A stretch of DNA of 34,579 nucleotides from NCBI GenBank assembly GCA_035574235.1, contig DATLZA010000148.1:1-34579 (forward strand), in the 5' to 3' direction. Made by a program: the position numbers and the translations under genes. Below the pieces are notes generated by a model. It searched no databases, was not told the origin of the DNA, and worked only from the letters and a program-made list of their open reading frames with translations. This document shows positions 9,383 through 18,291 of this stretch, piece by piece (position 1 is the first letter of the stretch; each line of letters opens with the position of its first letter). Source of the stretch: Planctomycetota bacterium (GTDB taxonomy: Bacteria > Planctomycetota > MHYJ01 > JACPRB01).

Positions 9383-9386
<4 letters not shown>
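7911..9386 (+). CDS. M16 family protein, non-catalytic partner, possible lipoprotein
   Basis: A 491-residue M16 homologue in which the zinc motif is lost: the position of HFFEH is ADLTA (residues 86-90, in GKEGLADLTAGLLRTGG). The remaining fold signatures are intact, including the second-domain motif GAGGFSSRLMQRVRTQEGLAYDVGS, which matches the glycine-rich substrate-guiding loop of mitochondrial alpha-MPP and similar subunits. The N-terminus MRALARAALLLAACGP has a short hydrophobic stretch ending in LAAC (11-14), a possible lipobox with Cys14 as the lipidated residue. Active plus inactive M16 gene pairs are common in bacteria and make heterodimers; that is the likely role here. Start and stop both overlap the neighbours by four bases (7911-7914 and 9383-9386). 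Confidence 0.9.
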
Positions 9387-11893
<2,507 letters not shown>

Positions 11894-11917
11894 GTTCCCG
11901 GCGCCTCCGGGGGCGGA

Positions 11918-11923
11918 TATAAT
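11918..11923 (+). promoter_or_regulatory. -10 box TATAAT before an unknown gene, leaderless
   Basis: GGCGGATATAAT ends 7 bases before the ATG at 11931, putting the transcription start at the A of the start codon. TTCCCG at 11895-11900 with a 17-base spacer is a weak -35 candidate. No Shine-Dalgarno site is present. The same 12-base string with the same 7-base spacing precedes the kinase gene at 15278. Confidence 0.6.
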
Positions 11924-11930
11924 CCCATCG

Positions 11931-13382
11931 ATGGCCGCGATCCTGACGGCGATCCTGGCGCTCGCGCAGCAGGATCAAACCGCCACGAGGGCGGAGAAAG
12001 CCGACTACCTCGTCGCCGTCGCGAAGTGCCGCGAGGGCGAAGCGCTCCTGGAATCCGACCCCCGGGCGGCCGTCGAGAAGTTCGACGAGGTCATCGACAA
12101 TCCGCGCGTCGCCCGGAAGATCGAGTCCCGCCTGCGGATCGAAGAGCGTAGCGGCGAGTACACCGCGTGGTACCTCTTCCTCCCCTACCAGTACCGGGGA
12201 CGCGCGCGCCTCACCCTGGCCCGCACGGCGCCGCGGGAACAGGCGGAGCGCCTGCTGGCCGCGGCCGCGGCCGACTTCGAAGAATCCGTCAAGCGCGGCG
12301 TGCGGTCGAGCGAGGCCTATCTCAAGACCGCGCGGGCGGAGCTCGAACGCCTCAAGGCGGCGGCCGCCGCGCCCGCCGAGCCCCCCAAGGATCCCGAGGC
12401 CGATTTCCGCGTCGAGTGGCGGGACCTTCTCTCCCGGCGCCGCTATCGCGAGGCCCTCGAACGCCTCGAGCGCGCCGCCGACTTCCTCCCGGAGGCGCGC
12501 CGCCGCGCATACCGGGCGGAGGCCGAAGCGGAGGGCCGCCGCCATCTCGACGACCTGCTCCACCGCTACGCGGCCAGCCTGGCCGCCGCCACTCCCGAAT
12601 CGCTGGCGCGCCTGTCCGCCGCGGAAATGGACAGGCTCTTCCCCCTCCCCTCGCCGGAAGAGACGGCCGTGAAGCTCGACGCGCTGGCCTGGGCCGCCGC
12701 CTTCCGCGCGACGCTCGAGAAGCTCCGCCTCCGCGAGGAGGCGCTCGAGGACGTCCTCCGCGCCGCGGCCGCCGCCGGGCCGCTCGAAGAGGCGGACGGA
12801 CGTCCCTGGTTCCGCGGCGCGGCGGAGCTGGCCTGGAGAATCCTGGAGCCCCGCGTCCGCGCCGCCGCGGAGGGCGCGCGCCTCGCCCCGGCCGCCGAAC
12901 GCGACCGCCTCAAGAAAGAGGCCGTCGCCCTCAAGCAGCGCTGGGACGCCCTCGTCGCCGCCGCCTCCCCCGCCCTCCGCGCCCGCCTGCCGTGGGTCGC
13001 GGAGCGCGCCCGCGCCCTGGACGAGATCCTCTCCCGATTCCCCATCGATCTTGAGGACATCGAGAAGGCCGCCCCCGGCCTGGAGCGTTCTTTCGAAAGC
13101 GACCGCCCCGACGCGGAACTCGAGAAGATCGAAAAGGATCTCCGGCGGATCCACGCGGAACACAGCCCCCGACTGTCCCTCGAATCCCGCCGCACGCTTC
13201 TGACCTGCCTGCTGGAGGCCGCCCTCCTGCGGGATCTCCTGCGGGGCGCTTCGCCGGAACGGATCGCCGCGCGGGAGGATCTGCGCGCCTTCGGCAAGGA
13301 ACTGCGCGAGCTCGGCGGGCCCGCCGACGCCGGGCGGTTCGGAACGAAAGTCGCCCGTCTCCTCGAGACGCTCGCGCGGTAG
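11931..13382 (+). CDS. Unknown alpha-helical protein with TPR-like repeats
   Basis: A 483-residue protein, extremely rich in Ala, Arg, Leu and Glu and predicted to be almost all helix. The first 14 residues (MAAILTAILALAQQ) form a short hydrophobic stretch ending in AQQ, which may be a minimal signal peptide. Residues 25-145 resemble degenerate TPR hairpins (ADYLVAVAKCREGEALLESD, then AEKFDEV and YRGRARLTLARTAPREQAERLL). The middle (150-260) and C-terminal parts are helical and partly coiled-coil-like. I do not recognise a catalytic motif. It converges on the membrane kinase gene with a 10-base gap, so the two are not cotranscribed. Its start is fixed by the TATAAT box 7 bases upstream. If exported, it would be a scaffold of the cell envelope, but that is a guess. 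Confidence 0.7.
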   Translation: MAAILTAILALAQQDQTATRAEKADYLVAVAKCREGEALLESDPRAAVEKFDEVIDNPRVARKIESRLRIEERSGEYTAWYLFLPYQYRGRARLTLARTAPREQAERLLAAAAADFEESVKRGVRSSEAYLKTARAELERLKAAAAAPAEPPKDPEADFRVEWRDLLSRRRYREALERLERAADFLPEARRRAYRAEAEAEGRRHLDDLLHRYAASLAAATPESLARLSAAEMDRLFPLPSPEETAVKLDALAWAAAFRATLEKLRLREEALEDVLRAAAAAGPLEEADGRPWFRGAAELAWRILEPRVRAAAEGARLAPAAERDRLKKEAVALKQRWDALVAAASPALRARLPWVAERARALDEILSRFPIDLEDIEKAAPGLERSFESDRPDAELEKIEKDLRRIHAEHSPRLSLESRRTLLTCLLEAALLRDLLRGASPERIAAREDLRAFGKELRELGGPADAGRFGTKVARLLETLAR

Positions 13383-13392
13383 TCCGGCGCCT

Positions 13393-15213
13393 TCAGGGTC
13401 CAACGAGGCGCACGGCGCCCGGGCGACCCACGAGCGTATACGTCTTCCCGTGCGCCGCGCCCTTGACGGCCACCGTCTCGCGGCCCGAGGCGTGCGCGAG
13501 GTCCACCTCGTAGTCGTCCACCTCGAGTTCGACGACGTAGGGCGCTTCGGGATCGCCGGGGAAGGAGACGGGTTTCCCGCCCCGCCGCAGTTCCTCGACG
13601 CGCGCCCCGCGGACGTACACGCGCAGGAGGAACGTGCCGCGGTACGACGCCATCGCCGCCGCCCGCGCGCCGAGCGCCTCCGCTTCCGAAGCCACCCCGG
13701 CGAGCTCGGGCACCTCCCGGACGGCGCCGCGGACCGCTTCGCACCACCGCGCGGCCCGGGCCGCTTCTTCCCGCCGATCGGGCCATTCCGAGCGGGGTCG
13801 GGCGGCCCAGCGATCCACGTCGCGCCGGACGTCTTCGATCTGGCCTCGGAACCAGTCCTTGACTTCCTCCGTTTCGACCGCGGGCAGGTCCCTGAGGCCG
13901 CGCAGCCGCGCGGCGGCGCGGGAGGCCGCCTCGGCGTCCTCCGGACGGAACGCGGTGTAGACCAGGGCGCGGCGGTCTTCCAGCCATCCCTTGCGCCAGC
14001 GCGTCACGGCCGCCAGGGGGTCCTCGCGCGGAGCGGAGGACGTCGCGGCCACGGCGGGCCTCCCCGCCTCCCGGATCCGCGGGCGCGCCGCGAGGCGCCA
14101 GACCATCGCCGCCGCGCCCAGAAGGACCGCCGTTCCCGCCAGCAGGATTCCCAGGCGCACGCCGCGAGGGGGCGGCGCGGGGGCCTCGACCGGTCGGCTG
14201 TCCAGGAACCGCTGGAGGTCCTCCGCCAAGGCGCCGGCCGAGGGGTAGCGGTCTTCCTTCTTCGGGGCCATGGCCTTCCGAAGGATCGCCTCCAGGGTCT
14301 CCGGAAGGTCGGGCCGCACGGAGCGGGGGGGCGGGGGCGACTCGGTCGAGACCTTCATGAGAACTTCCATCACGCTGCGCCCCTCGAAGGGAGGCTTGCG
14401 GCAAAGCACCGCGTAGAGCGTGGCGCCGAGGGAGTACACGTCGCTGCGCGCGTCGATCTCCTCGAGATGTCCCTGGGCCTGTTCGGGGGCCATGAACGCC
14501 GGGGTGCCCATGATGGCCCCGGACACGGAAAGCGAACTTTCCATCTCCAGCGCCTTGGCCAGACCGAAATCCATGACGTACGGCCAGCCGTCGGCGTTGA
14601 GCATGATGTTCTGCGGCTTGAGGTCCCGGTGGACGACGCCGGCGCGGTGAGCGGCATCGACGCCGCGGGCCACCTTCACGAAAATCTCCACCGTCTCGCG
14701 GATCGGAAGCGGCGGAGCGGCGGCCAGGGTCTGCCCGTCGATGTATTCCATGGCCAGGTAAGGACGCGGCGCCTGGCCGGGAGCGGTGGGCGGGGCTTCG
14801 CCGACCTCGTAGATGGGGGCGATGTTCGGATGGCGCAGCCGGGCGGCGAGCTTCGCTTCCCGCTGGAAGCGCGCCACGTCCTCCTCATCGGTGGCGGTGA
14901 GAAACTTGATGGCGACCCAGCGGGTCAGCTTCAGGTCCCACGCCTTCCAGACGGTGCCCATGCCGCCCTTGCCGATCTGGCGGACGAGAATGTACTGGTG
15001 GAGGCGCCGCGAAGGGTCCTGGGCATGGGCCGCGGCTTCCTCGGGAATTTCGTCCAGACGCGAGCGGGAGGAGGCCGGCCGCGTGGGCCCCGCGGCGCAC
15101 CCCGAATGTCCTTCCCCCGCATAGCGTTCGCCGCAGGAGGGACAGCGCCGGGTGGTGGCGTCCAGACCCAGGGGGTCGCCGCTCTCCGACGACGCGGACG
15201 GGAAGTCAGGCAT
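13393..15213 (-). CDS. Membrane Ser/Thr protein kinase with N-terminal Cys motif
   Basis: A 606-residue Hanks-type kinase. Residues 24-39 hold a CPSCGERYAGEGHSGC cluster that could be half of a zinc ribbon. The kinase domain spans about 74-340: glycine loop GKGGMGTVWKA (81-91), ATP-binding Lys103 in VAIKF, HRDLKPQN (195-202) with catalytic Asp197, DFG (215-217), APEQ (242-245) and SDVYSLGATLYAVL, so it should be active. One membrane helix follows a proline linker (about 353-372). The 230-residue outer part is helical, then ends in a beta-rich stretch (RGTFLLRVYVRG onward) resembling PEGA-type domains, which are thought to sense or bind envelope components. The gene is divergent from another kinase; the two starts are 64 bases apart. 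A TATAAT lies 11 bases before the ATG. Confidence 0.93.
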   Translation of the reverse strand: MPDFPSASSESGDPLGLDATTRRCPSCGERYAGEGHSGCAAGPTRPASSRSRLDEIPEEAAAHAQDPSRRLHQYILVRQIGKGGMGTVWKAWDLKLTRWVAIKFLTATDEEDVARFQREAKLAARLRHPNIAPIYEVGEAPPTAPGQAPRPYLAMEYIDGQTLAAAPPLPIRETVEIFVKVARGVDAAHRAGVVHRDLKPQNIMLNADGWPYVMDFGLAKALEMESSLSVSGAIMGTPAFMAPEQAQGHLEEIDARSDVYSLGATLYAVLCRKPPFEGRSVMEVLMKVSTESPPPPRSVRPDLPETLEAILRKAMAPKKEDRYPSAGALAEDLQRFLDSRPVEAPAPPPRGVRLGILLAGTAVLLGAAAMVWRLAARPRIREAGRPAVAATSSAPREDPLAAVTRWRKGWLEDRRALVYTAFRPEDAEAASRAAARLRGLRDLPAVETEEVKDWFRGQIEDVRRDVDRWAARPRSEWPDRREEAARAARWCEAVRGAVREVPELAGVASEAEALGARAAAMASYRGTFLLRVYVRGARVEELRRGGKPVSFPGDPEAPYVVELEVDDYEVDLAHASGRETVAVKGAAHGKTYTLVGRPGAVRLVGP

Positions 15214-15224
15214 AAACCTGATTC

Positions 15225-15230
15225 ATTATA
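15225..15230 (-). promoter_or_regulatory. -10 box TATAAT of the membrane kinase gene
   Basis: On the minus strand TATAAT at 15230-15225 is 11 bases before the ATG at 15213, leaving a leader of at most about 4-5 bases. There is no Shine-Dalgarno sequence. No good -35 is seen. It lies back to back with the promoter of the divergent kinase. Confidence 0.55.
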
Positions 15231-15264
15231 CCGTGGCCGAAGGGGGTCGCCAGCGGCGGGCGGA

Positions 15265-15270
15265 TATAAT
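15265..15270 (+). promoter_or_regulatory. -10 box TATAAT of the soluble kinase-FHA operon
   Basis: GGCGGATATAAT ends 7 bases before the ATG at 15278. An in-frame GTG/ATG start further upstream (15152) would lie before this box and inside the divergent kinase gene, so 15278 is preferred. A run of six G before the ATG is too close to act as a normal ribosome site. Confidence 0.6.
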
Positions 15271-15277
15271 GGGGGGC

Positions 15278-16099
15278 ATGGAAGCGCTGGGGGGATGCCG
15301 CATCCTGGGCGAGCTGGGCCGCGGCGCGATGGGAACGGTCTACAAGGCCGAGCGGGGCGGCACGATTGTGGCGCTCAAGGTGCTGGCCGATCGGTGGGCC
15401 GGGGATCCCGCATTTGCCGACCGGTTCGTGCACGAAGGGCTCATCATGGCGCGGCTGTCGCATCCCGCGATCGTGCGGGTGCTCGACGTCGGACGCGACC
15501 TCGGAAAGTTTTACCTGGTCCTGGAGTACGTGGAGGGGCCTCCGTTCGCGCGCGCCATCCGCCGCCGGGCGTTCACGCCCCGCCAGAGCGCGCGGATCGT
15601 GGCGGCGGTCGCGCGGGGGCTGGACCACGCGCACGCCCACGGAATCGTGCACGGCGACGTGACGCCCTCGAACATCCTGCTCAAAGGGGACGGCTCGCCG
15701 AAGCTGACGGACTTCGGAATGGCGCGGCGGCCGGGGGGACCGTCCGGCGAGGCGGGCCGGACGGCCGGGACGCCCGTCTACATGAGCCCGGAACAGGCCG
15801 CGGGACTTCATGACGTGATCGACGCCCGCACGGACGTCTATTCCTTAGGGGCGGTGCTGTACGAGGCCGTCACGGGCCGGGCCCCGTTCGCCGGCCGGTC
15901 CACGATCGAGATCCTCGAGAAAGTGCTGCGGGAGGCTCCGCCGCGGCCCTCGGAGGCGGAGCCGGAGCTCGAGGCGATCGTCCTGAAGGCGATGGAGAAA
16001 GACCCGGCGCGCCGCTGGGCCTCGGCGAAGGAGCTGGCCGAGGCGCTGGAGGGCTGGGCGCGGCGGGCGTCGGACTGCTTTTCGATGCTTTCGCCATGA
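15278..16099 (+). CDS. Soluble Ser/Thr protein kinase with HGD catalytic loop
   Basis: A 273-residue protein that is nothing but a kinase domain, with no membrane helix or extra module. The glycine loop GELGRGAMGTVYKA is at 11-24 and the ATP-binding lysine is Lys34 in VALKV. The catalytic loop reads VHGDVTPSNIL: Asp127 and the metal-binding Asn132 are kept, but the usual HRD arginine is glycine (126) and the DLKP lysine is threonine (129). DFG is at 145-147, then TPVYMSPEQAAG and TDVYSLGAVLYEAVTG. Kinases with HGD loops need not be controlled by activation-loop phosphorylation, so it may be constitutively active. The next gene overlaps by ATGA and encodes an FHA-domain protein, the natural reader of its phosphothreonines. 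Confidence 0.92.
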   Translation: MEALGGCRILGELGRGAMGTVYKAERGGTIVALKVLADRWAGDPAFADRFVHEGLIMARLSHPAIVRVLDVGRDLGKFYLVLEYVEGPPFARAIRRRAFTPRQSARIVAAVARGLDHAHAHGIVHGDVTPSNILLKGDGSPKLTDFGMARRPGGPSGEAGRTAGTPVYMSPEQAAGLHDVIDARTDVYSLGAVLYEAVTGRAPFAGRSTIEILEKVLREAPPRPSEAEPELEAIVLKAMEKDPARRWASAKELAEALEGWARRASDCFSMLSP

Positions 16100-17127
16100 G
16101 CCGATTCGTCGCCGTGGAGGGCCCCCTGCGGGGCAAGTCGTTCGAGGTGACGGAGCTCGCCTCCATCGGACGGGGCGAGGCGTGCGCCGTGCGGCTGGAG
16201 GGCAGGCACGTCTCCCGGATCCACGCGCGCCTGGAGCGGCGCGGGGACTCCATGGTGATCCGGGACAACGACAGCCGGAACGGAATCTACGTGAACGGGC
16301 GGGCGGTGCAGGAGGCGACCCTGGCGCCGGGGGACGAGGTCGAGATCGGCGAGCACGTGCTCGTTTTCGATCCCCCGGGGGAGCCGCCGGCGGAGCCCAC
16401 GCGGGGAGCCCGGGTTCTGGCGACGTGTACGGATCCGTTCGCGCCGCTCGGGGAGCCCGATCCGCGCCTGGAGCCCCTGCTCCGGCAGGCGGCGGCGATC
16501 GTCGCGGCGGACGCGGAGCGGGACGTGGCCAAACGGCTCCTGGAAGCGTGCCTGGCGACGCTTCCGGCGGAGCGCGGATTCGTGATGCTCCAGGAGGCGT
16601 CGGGGGCGCTGCGGCCGATGGCGCGGAAGGCGCCGGCGGGGGAGGAGTTTTTCCTCTCGAGCGTCCTTCAGGCGCGGCTGGAGCGGGAGCGGGCGGCGAT
16701 CCTGGCGCGGGACATCCTGCGCCGCCCTCCGCGGGCGGGTCAGGCGGTGGGGATTCTGGCGGCGCCGCTGGCGACCCCCGGAAGGTTCCACGGCCTTCTC
16801 TATCTGGATGCAGCCTTGGCCGCGCCGGAGGAACATCCGCGGTTCACGCGGGCGGATCTTCGCTTCGCCGCGGCGCTCTCGTCCTTTGCGGCGATGCGGG
16901 TGGCTCAGCTCGGGCGCCCGAATCCGCTGGACGGGCTCGGTGAAAAGCCGCTCCCGGACCTCCGCGCCGCCTTCGAAAAGGAGTGCGCCGTGGAGGCGCT
17001 CCGGCGCCACGGCGGGAATCTCGACGCGGCGGCGAAGTTCCTGGGACTCACGCGGGCGACTTTGGACGAAAAGCTCAAGGTTCTGGGGCTTCTGGAAGCG
17101 CCGTCCTCCCCTCCGCCGGCCCGGTGA
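16096..17127 (+). CDS. FHA-GAF-Fis type HTH regulator without AAA+ domain
   Basis: A 343-residue protein with three recognisable parts. Residues 1-93 form an FHA domain with SIGRG (23-27), SRIHA (40-44) and SRNGIYVNG (60-68), the phosphothreonine-binding loops. Residues about 120-272 match a GAF-like sensor (AKRLLEACLATLPAERGFVML, then GRFHGLLYLD and LRFAAALSSFAAMRVAQL). Residues 292-332 are a Fis-type helix-turn-helix (EKECAVEALRRHGGNLDAAA, then KFLGLTRATLDEKLKVLGL), as found at the end of sigma-54 activators. The central AAA+ ATPase that normally sits between GAF and HTH is absent. It probably binds DNA and senses both phosphorylation and a small ligand; the targets are unknown. It is translationally coupled to the kinase gene upstream (ATGA overlap). 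Confidence 0.85.
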   Translation: MSRFVAVEGPLRGKSFEVTELASIGRGEACAVRLEGRHVSRIHARLERRGDSMVIRDNDSRNGIYVNGRAVQEATLAPGDEVEIGEHVLVFDPPGEPPAEPTRGARVLATCTDPFAPLGEPDPRLEPLLRQAAAIVAADAERDVAKRLLEACLATLPAERGFVMLQEASGALRPMARKAPAGEEFFLSSVLQARLERERAAILARDILRRPPRAGQAVGILAAPLATPGRFHGLLYLDAALAAPEEHPRFTRADLRFAAALSSFAAMRVAQLGRPNPLDGLGEKPLPDLRAAFEKECAVEALRRHGGNLDAAAKFLGLTRATLDEKLKVLGLLEAPSSPPPAR

Positions 17128-17147
17128 CGGCGGGCCGCGGCTCCCCT

Positions 17148-17186
17148 AAAAAAAAGAAGGCCGAATCGGGGGAAGTGATTCGGCCT
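17148..17186 (-). terminator. Intrinsic terminator of the TPR gene
   Basis: A perfect 10-bp stem, AGGCCGAATC (17158-17167) with GATTCGGCCT (17177-17186), has a 9-base loop. On the minus strand it is followed by a run of eight T (plus-strand A at 17148-17155) after a short TTC gap. This serves the minus-strand gene ending at 17268, giving a 3' tail of about 110 bases, and shields it from the convergent FHA gene. Confidence 0.85.
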
Positions 17187-17267
17187 CTGAGGAGAGAGGG
17201 TCGTGTGAACCCTTCGACCTGAAGTATCGAACCATCCCGTGACAGAATAGGTCACCGCTCGCCGGGA

Positions 17268-18140
17268 TCAGTCGTTGACCCAGCCGAGGGCGGCGCGGAA
17301 CTCGGAATCGCGGGCGAAGTCCGCGAATTTCGAGAGGGGGGAAGCCAGATCTTCGCGCCAGCGGCGGCGGGCCGACTCCAGGTCCGCCGCGGCCGCGCGC
17401 CGGAGGAACTCCAGGGCGACCGCGCGATCCCCGCGGCCGGCCGCGTCGGCGGCCAGGCTGAACAGAGCGCCGGCGTTCCGGGGATCGAGCGCCACGGCCC
17501 GTTCCCAATACGGGCGGGCGGCGTCGGAATCCCCGTGCGCCAGGACAAAGGAGTCCCCCGCCGCGGCCTGGAGCGCCGCGTCGTCGGGAAAACGCCCGGC
17601 GCCCTCCACGAGCAGCTCGTGCGCCCGCTCGGGGCGCCCAAGGCGCATGTAGGCGTCCCAGACAGCGCGGTAGAGTTCCGGCGTGGCATGGCCCAGCCCC
17701 AGCGCCTGCTCGAAGGCGCGGGCGGCCTCGGCGTATTCCTCCCATCGCATGAGGAGATGCCCGATCGCCTCGTGCGTGGGGCCGTGACGGTCGTCGATCT
17801 CGAGGGCGGCGTTCAAGAGTTCGTCCGCCCGGTCGAGTTTCCCCTCGGCCATAAGGGTGCGGGCCAGCGCCACGAGGGCGGCCGGGCGCCGGGACCAGTG
17901 AAGGGCCCGTTCGAAATCGTCCCGGGCTTCGCGGAGCCGCCCCTTGCGGGCGCGGGACTCTCCGCGGCGAAGAAGAACCTCCGCGATCTGCGGCCGGATC
18001 TCCCCGGCGTCGGGGTATTTCTCGGACAGATGAAGGAGGTCCCGCAGCGCCTCGTCGTACTTGCCGCGATCCAGGGTCTGCGCGATGCGCCGGAGAACCC
18101 GGGTCACTTCTCCTTCGCGCGCGCTCATGCCGTTCTTCAT
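17268..18140 (-). CDS. TPR-repeat protein, cytoplasmic
   Basis: A protein of 290 residues (286 from the second Met) built of consecutive tetratricopeptide helix pairs: DRGKYDEALRDLLHLSEKYP, GRLREARDDFERALHW, GKLDRADELLNAALEIDDRH, EEYAEAARAFEQALGLGH, GRPERAHELLVEGAGRFPDD and SDAARPYWERAVALDPRNAG. No signal peptide or membrane helix is seen. Such proteins mediate protein contacts; the partner is not evident. The start is uncertain: AGGAGG (18142-18147) lies only 1 base before the first ATG (18140) but 13 bases before the second (18128, MSAREGEV), so neither spacing is ideal. A TATGCT box at 18195-18200 would give a leader of about 50 bases. It ends at a strong terminator. Confidence 0.85.
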   Translation of the reverse strand: MKNGMSAREGEVTRVLRRIAQTLDRGKYDEALRDLLHLSEKYPDAGEIRPQIAEVLLRRGESRARKGRLREARDDFERALHWSRRPAALVALARTLMAEGKLDRADELLNAALEIDDRHGPTHEAIGHLLMRWEEYAEAARAFEQALGLGHATPELYRAVWDAYMRLGRPERAHELLVEGAGRFPDDAALQAAAGDSFVLAHGDSDAARPYWERAVALDPRNAGALFSLAADAAGRGDRAVALEFLRRAAAADLESARRRWREDLASPLSKFADFARDSEFRAALGWVND

Positions 18141-18194
18141 GCCTCCTGAAGGTTGGACGACCGCGCGGGCCGGAAGTTCCTCCCTTTTCAGTTT

Positions 18195-18200
18195 AGCATA
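18195..18200 (-). promoter_or_regulatory. Possible -10 box TATGCT for the TPR gene
   Basis: On the minus strand TATGCT at 18200-18195 is the same hexamer as in the ggt promoter. A clear -35 is not seen. It would give a leader of about 50 bases carrying the AGGAGG site. Confidence 0.35.
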
Positions 18201-18267
18201 AGGGACGCCCGGGGAACAGGCCCCTGGAAGGCCGTTTCTTGCCTCCGCGGCCGTTTCCCACTAAGCT

Positions 18268-18286
18268 GGCCTCCTTCCAGGAGGCC
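18268..18286 (+). promoter_or_regulatory. Hairpin that hides the ribosome site of the M61 gene
   Basis: GGCCTCC (18268-18274), loop TTCCA, and GGAGGCC (18280-18286) form a perfect 7-bp stem. The right arm contains most of the AGGAGG Shine-Dalgarno (18279-18284), which is ideally placed 7 bases before the ATG at 18292. In the folded state the ribosome site would be blocked, so translation could depend on unfolding. Confidence 0.5.
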
Positions 18287-18291
18287 GCTCG

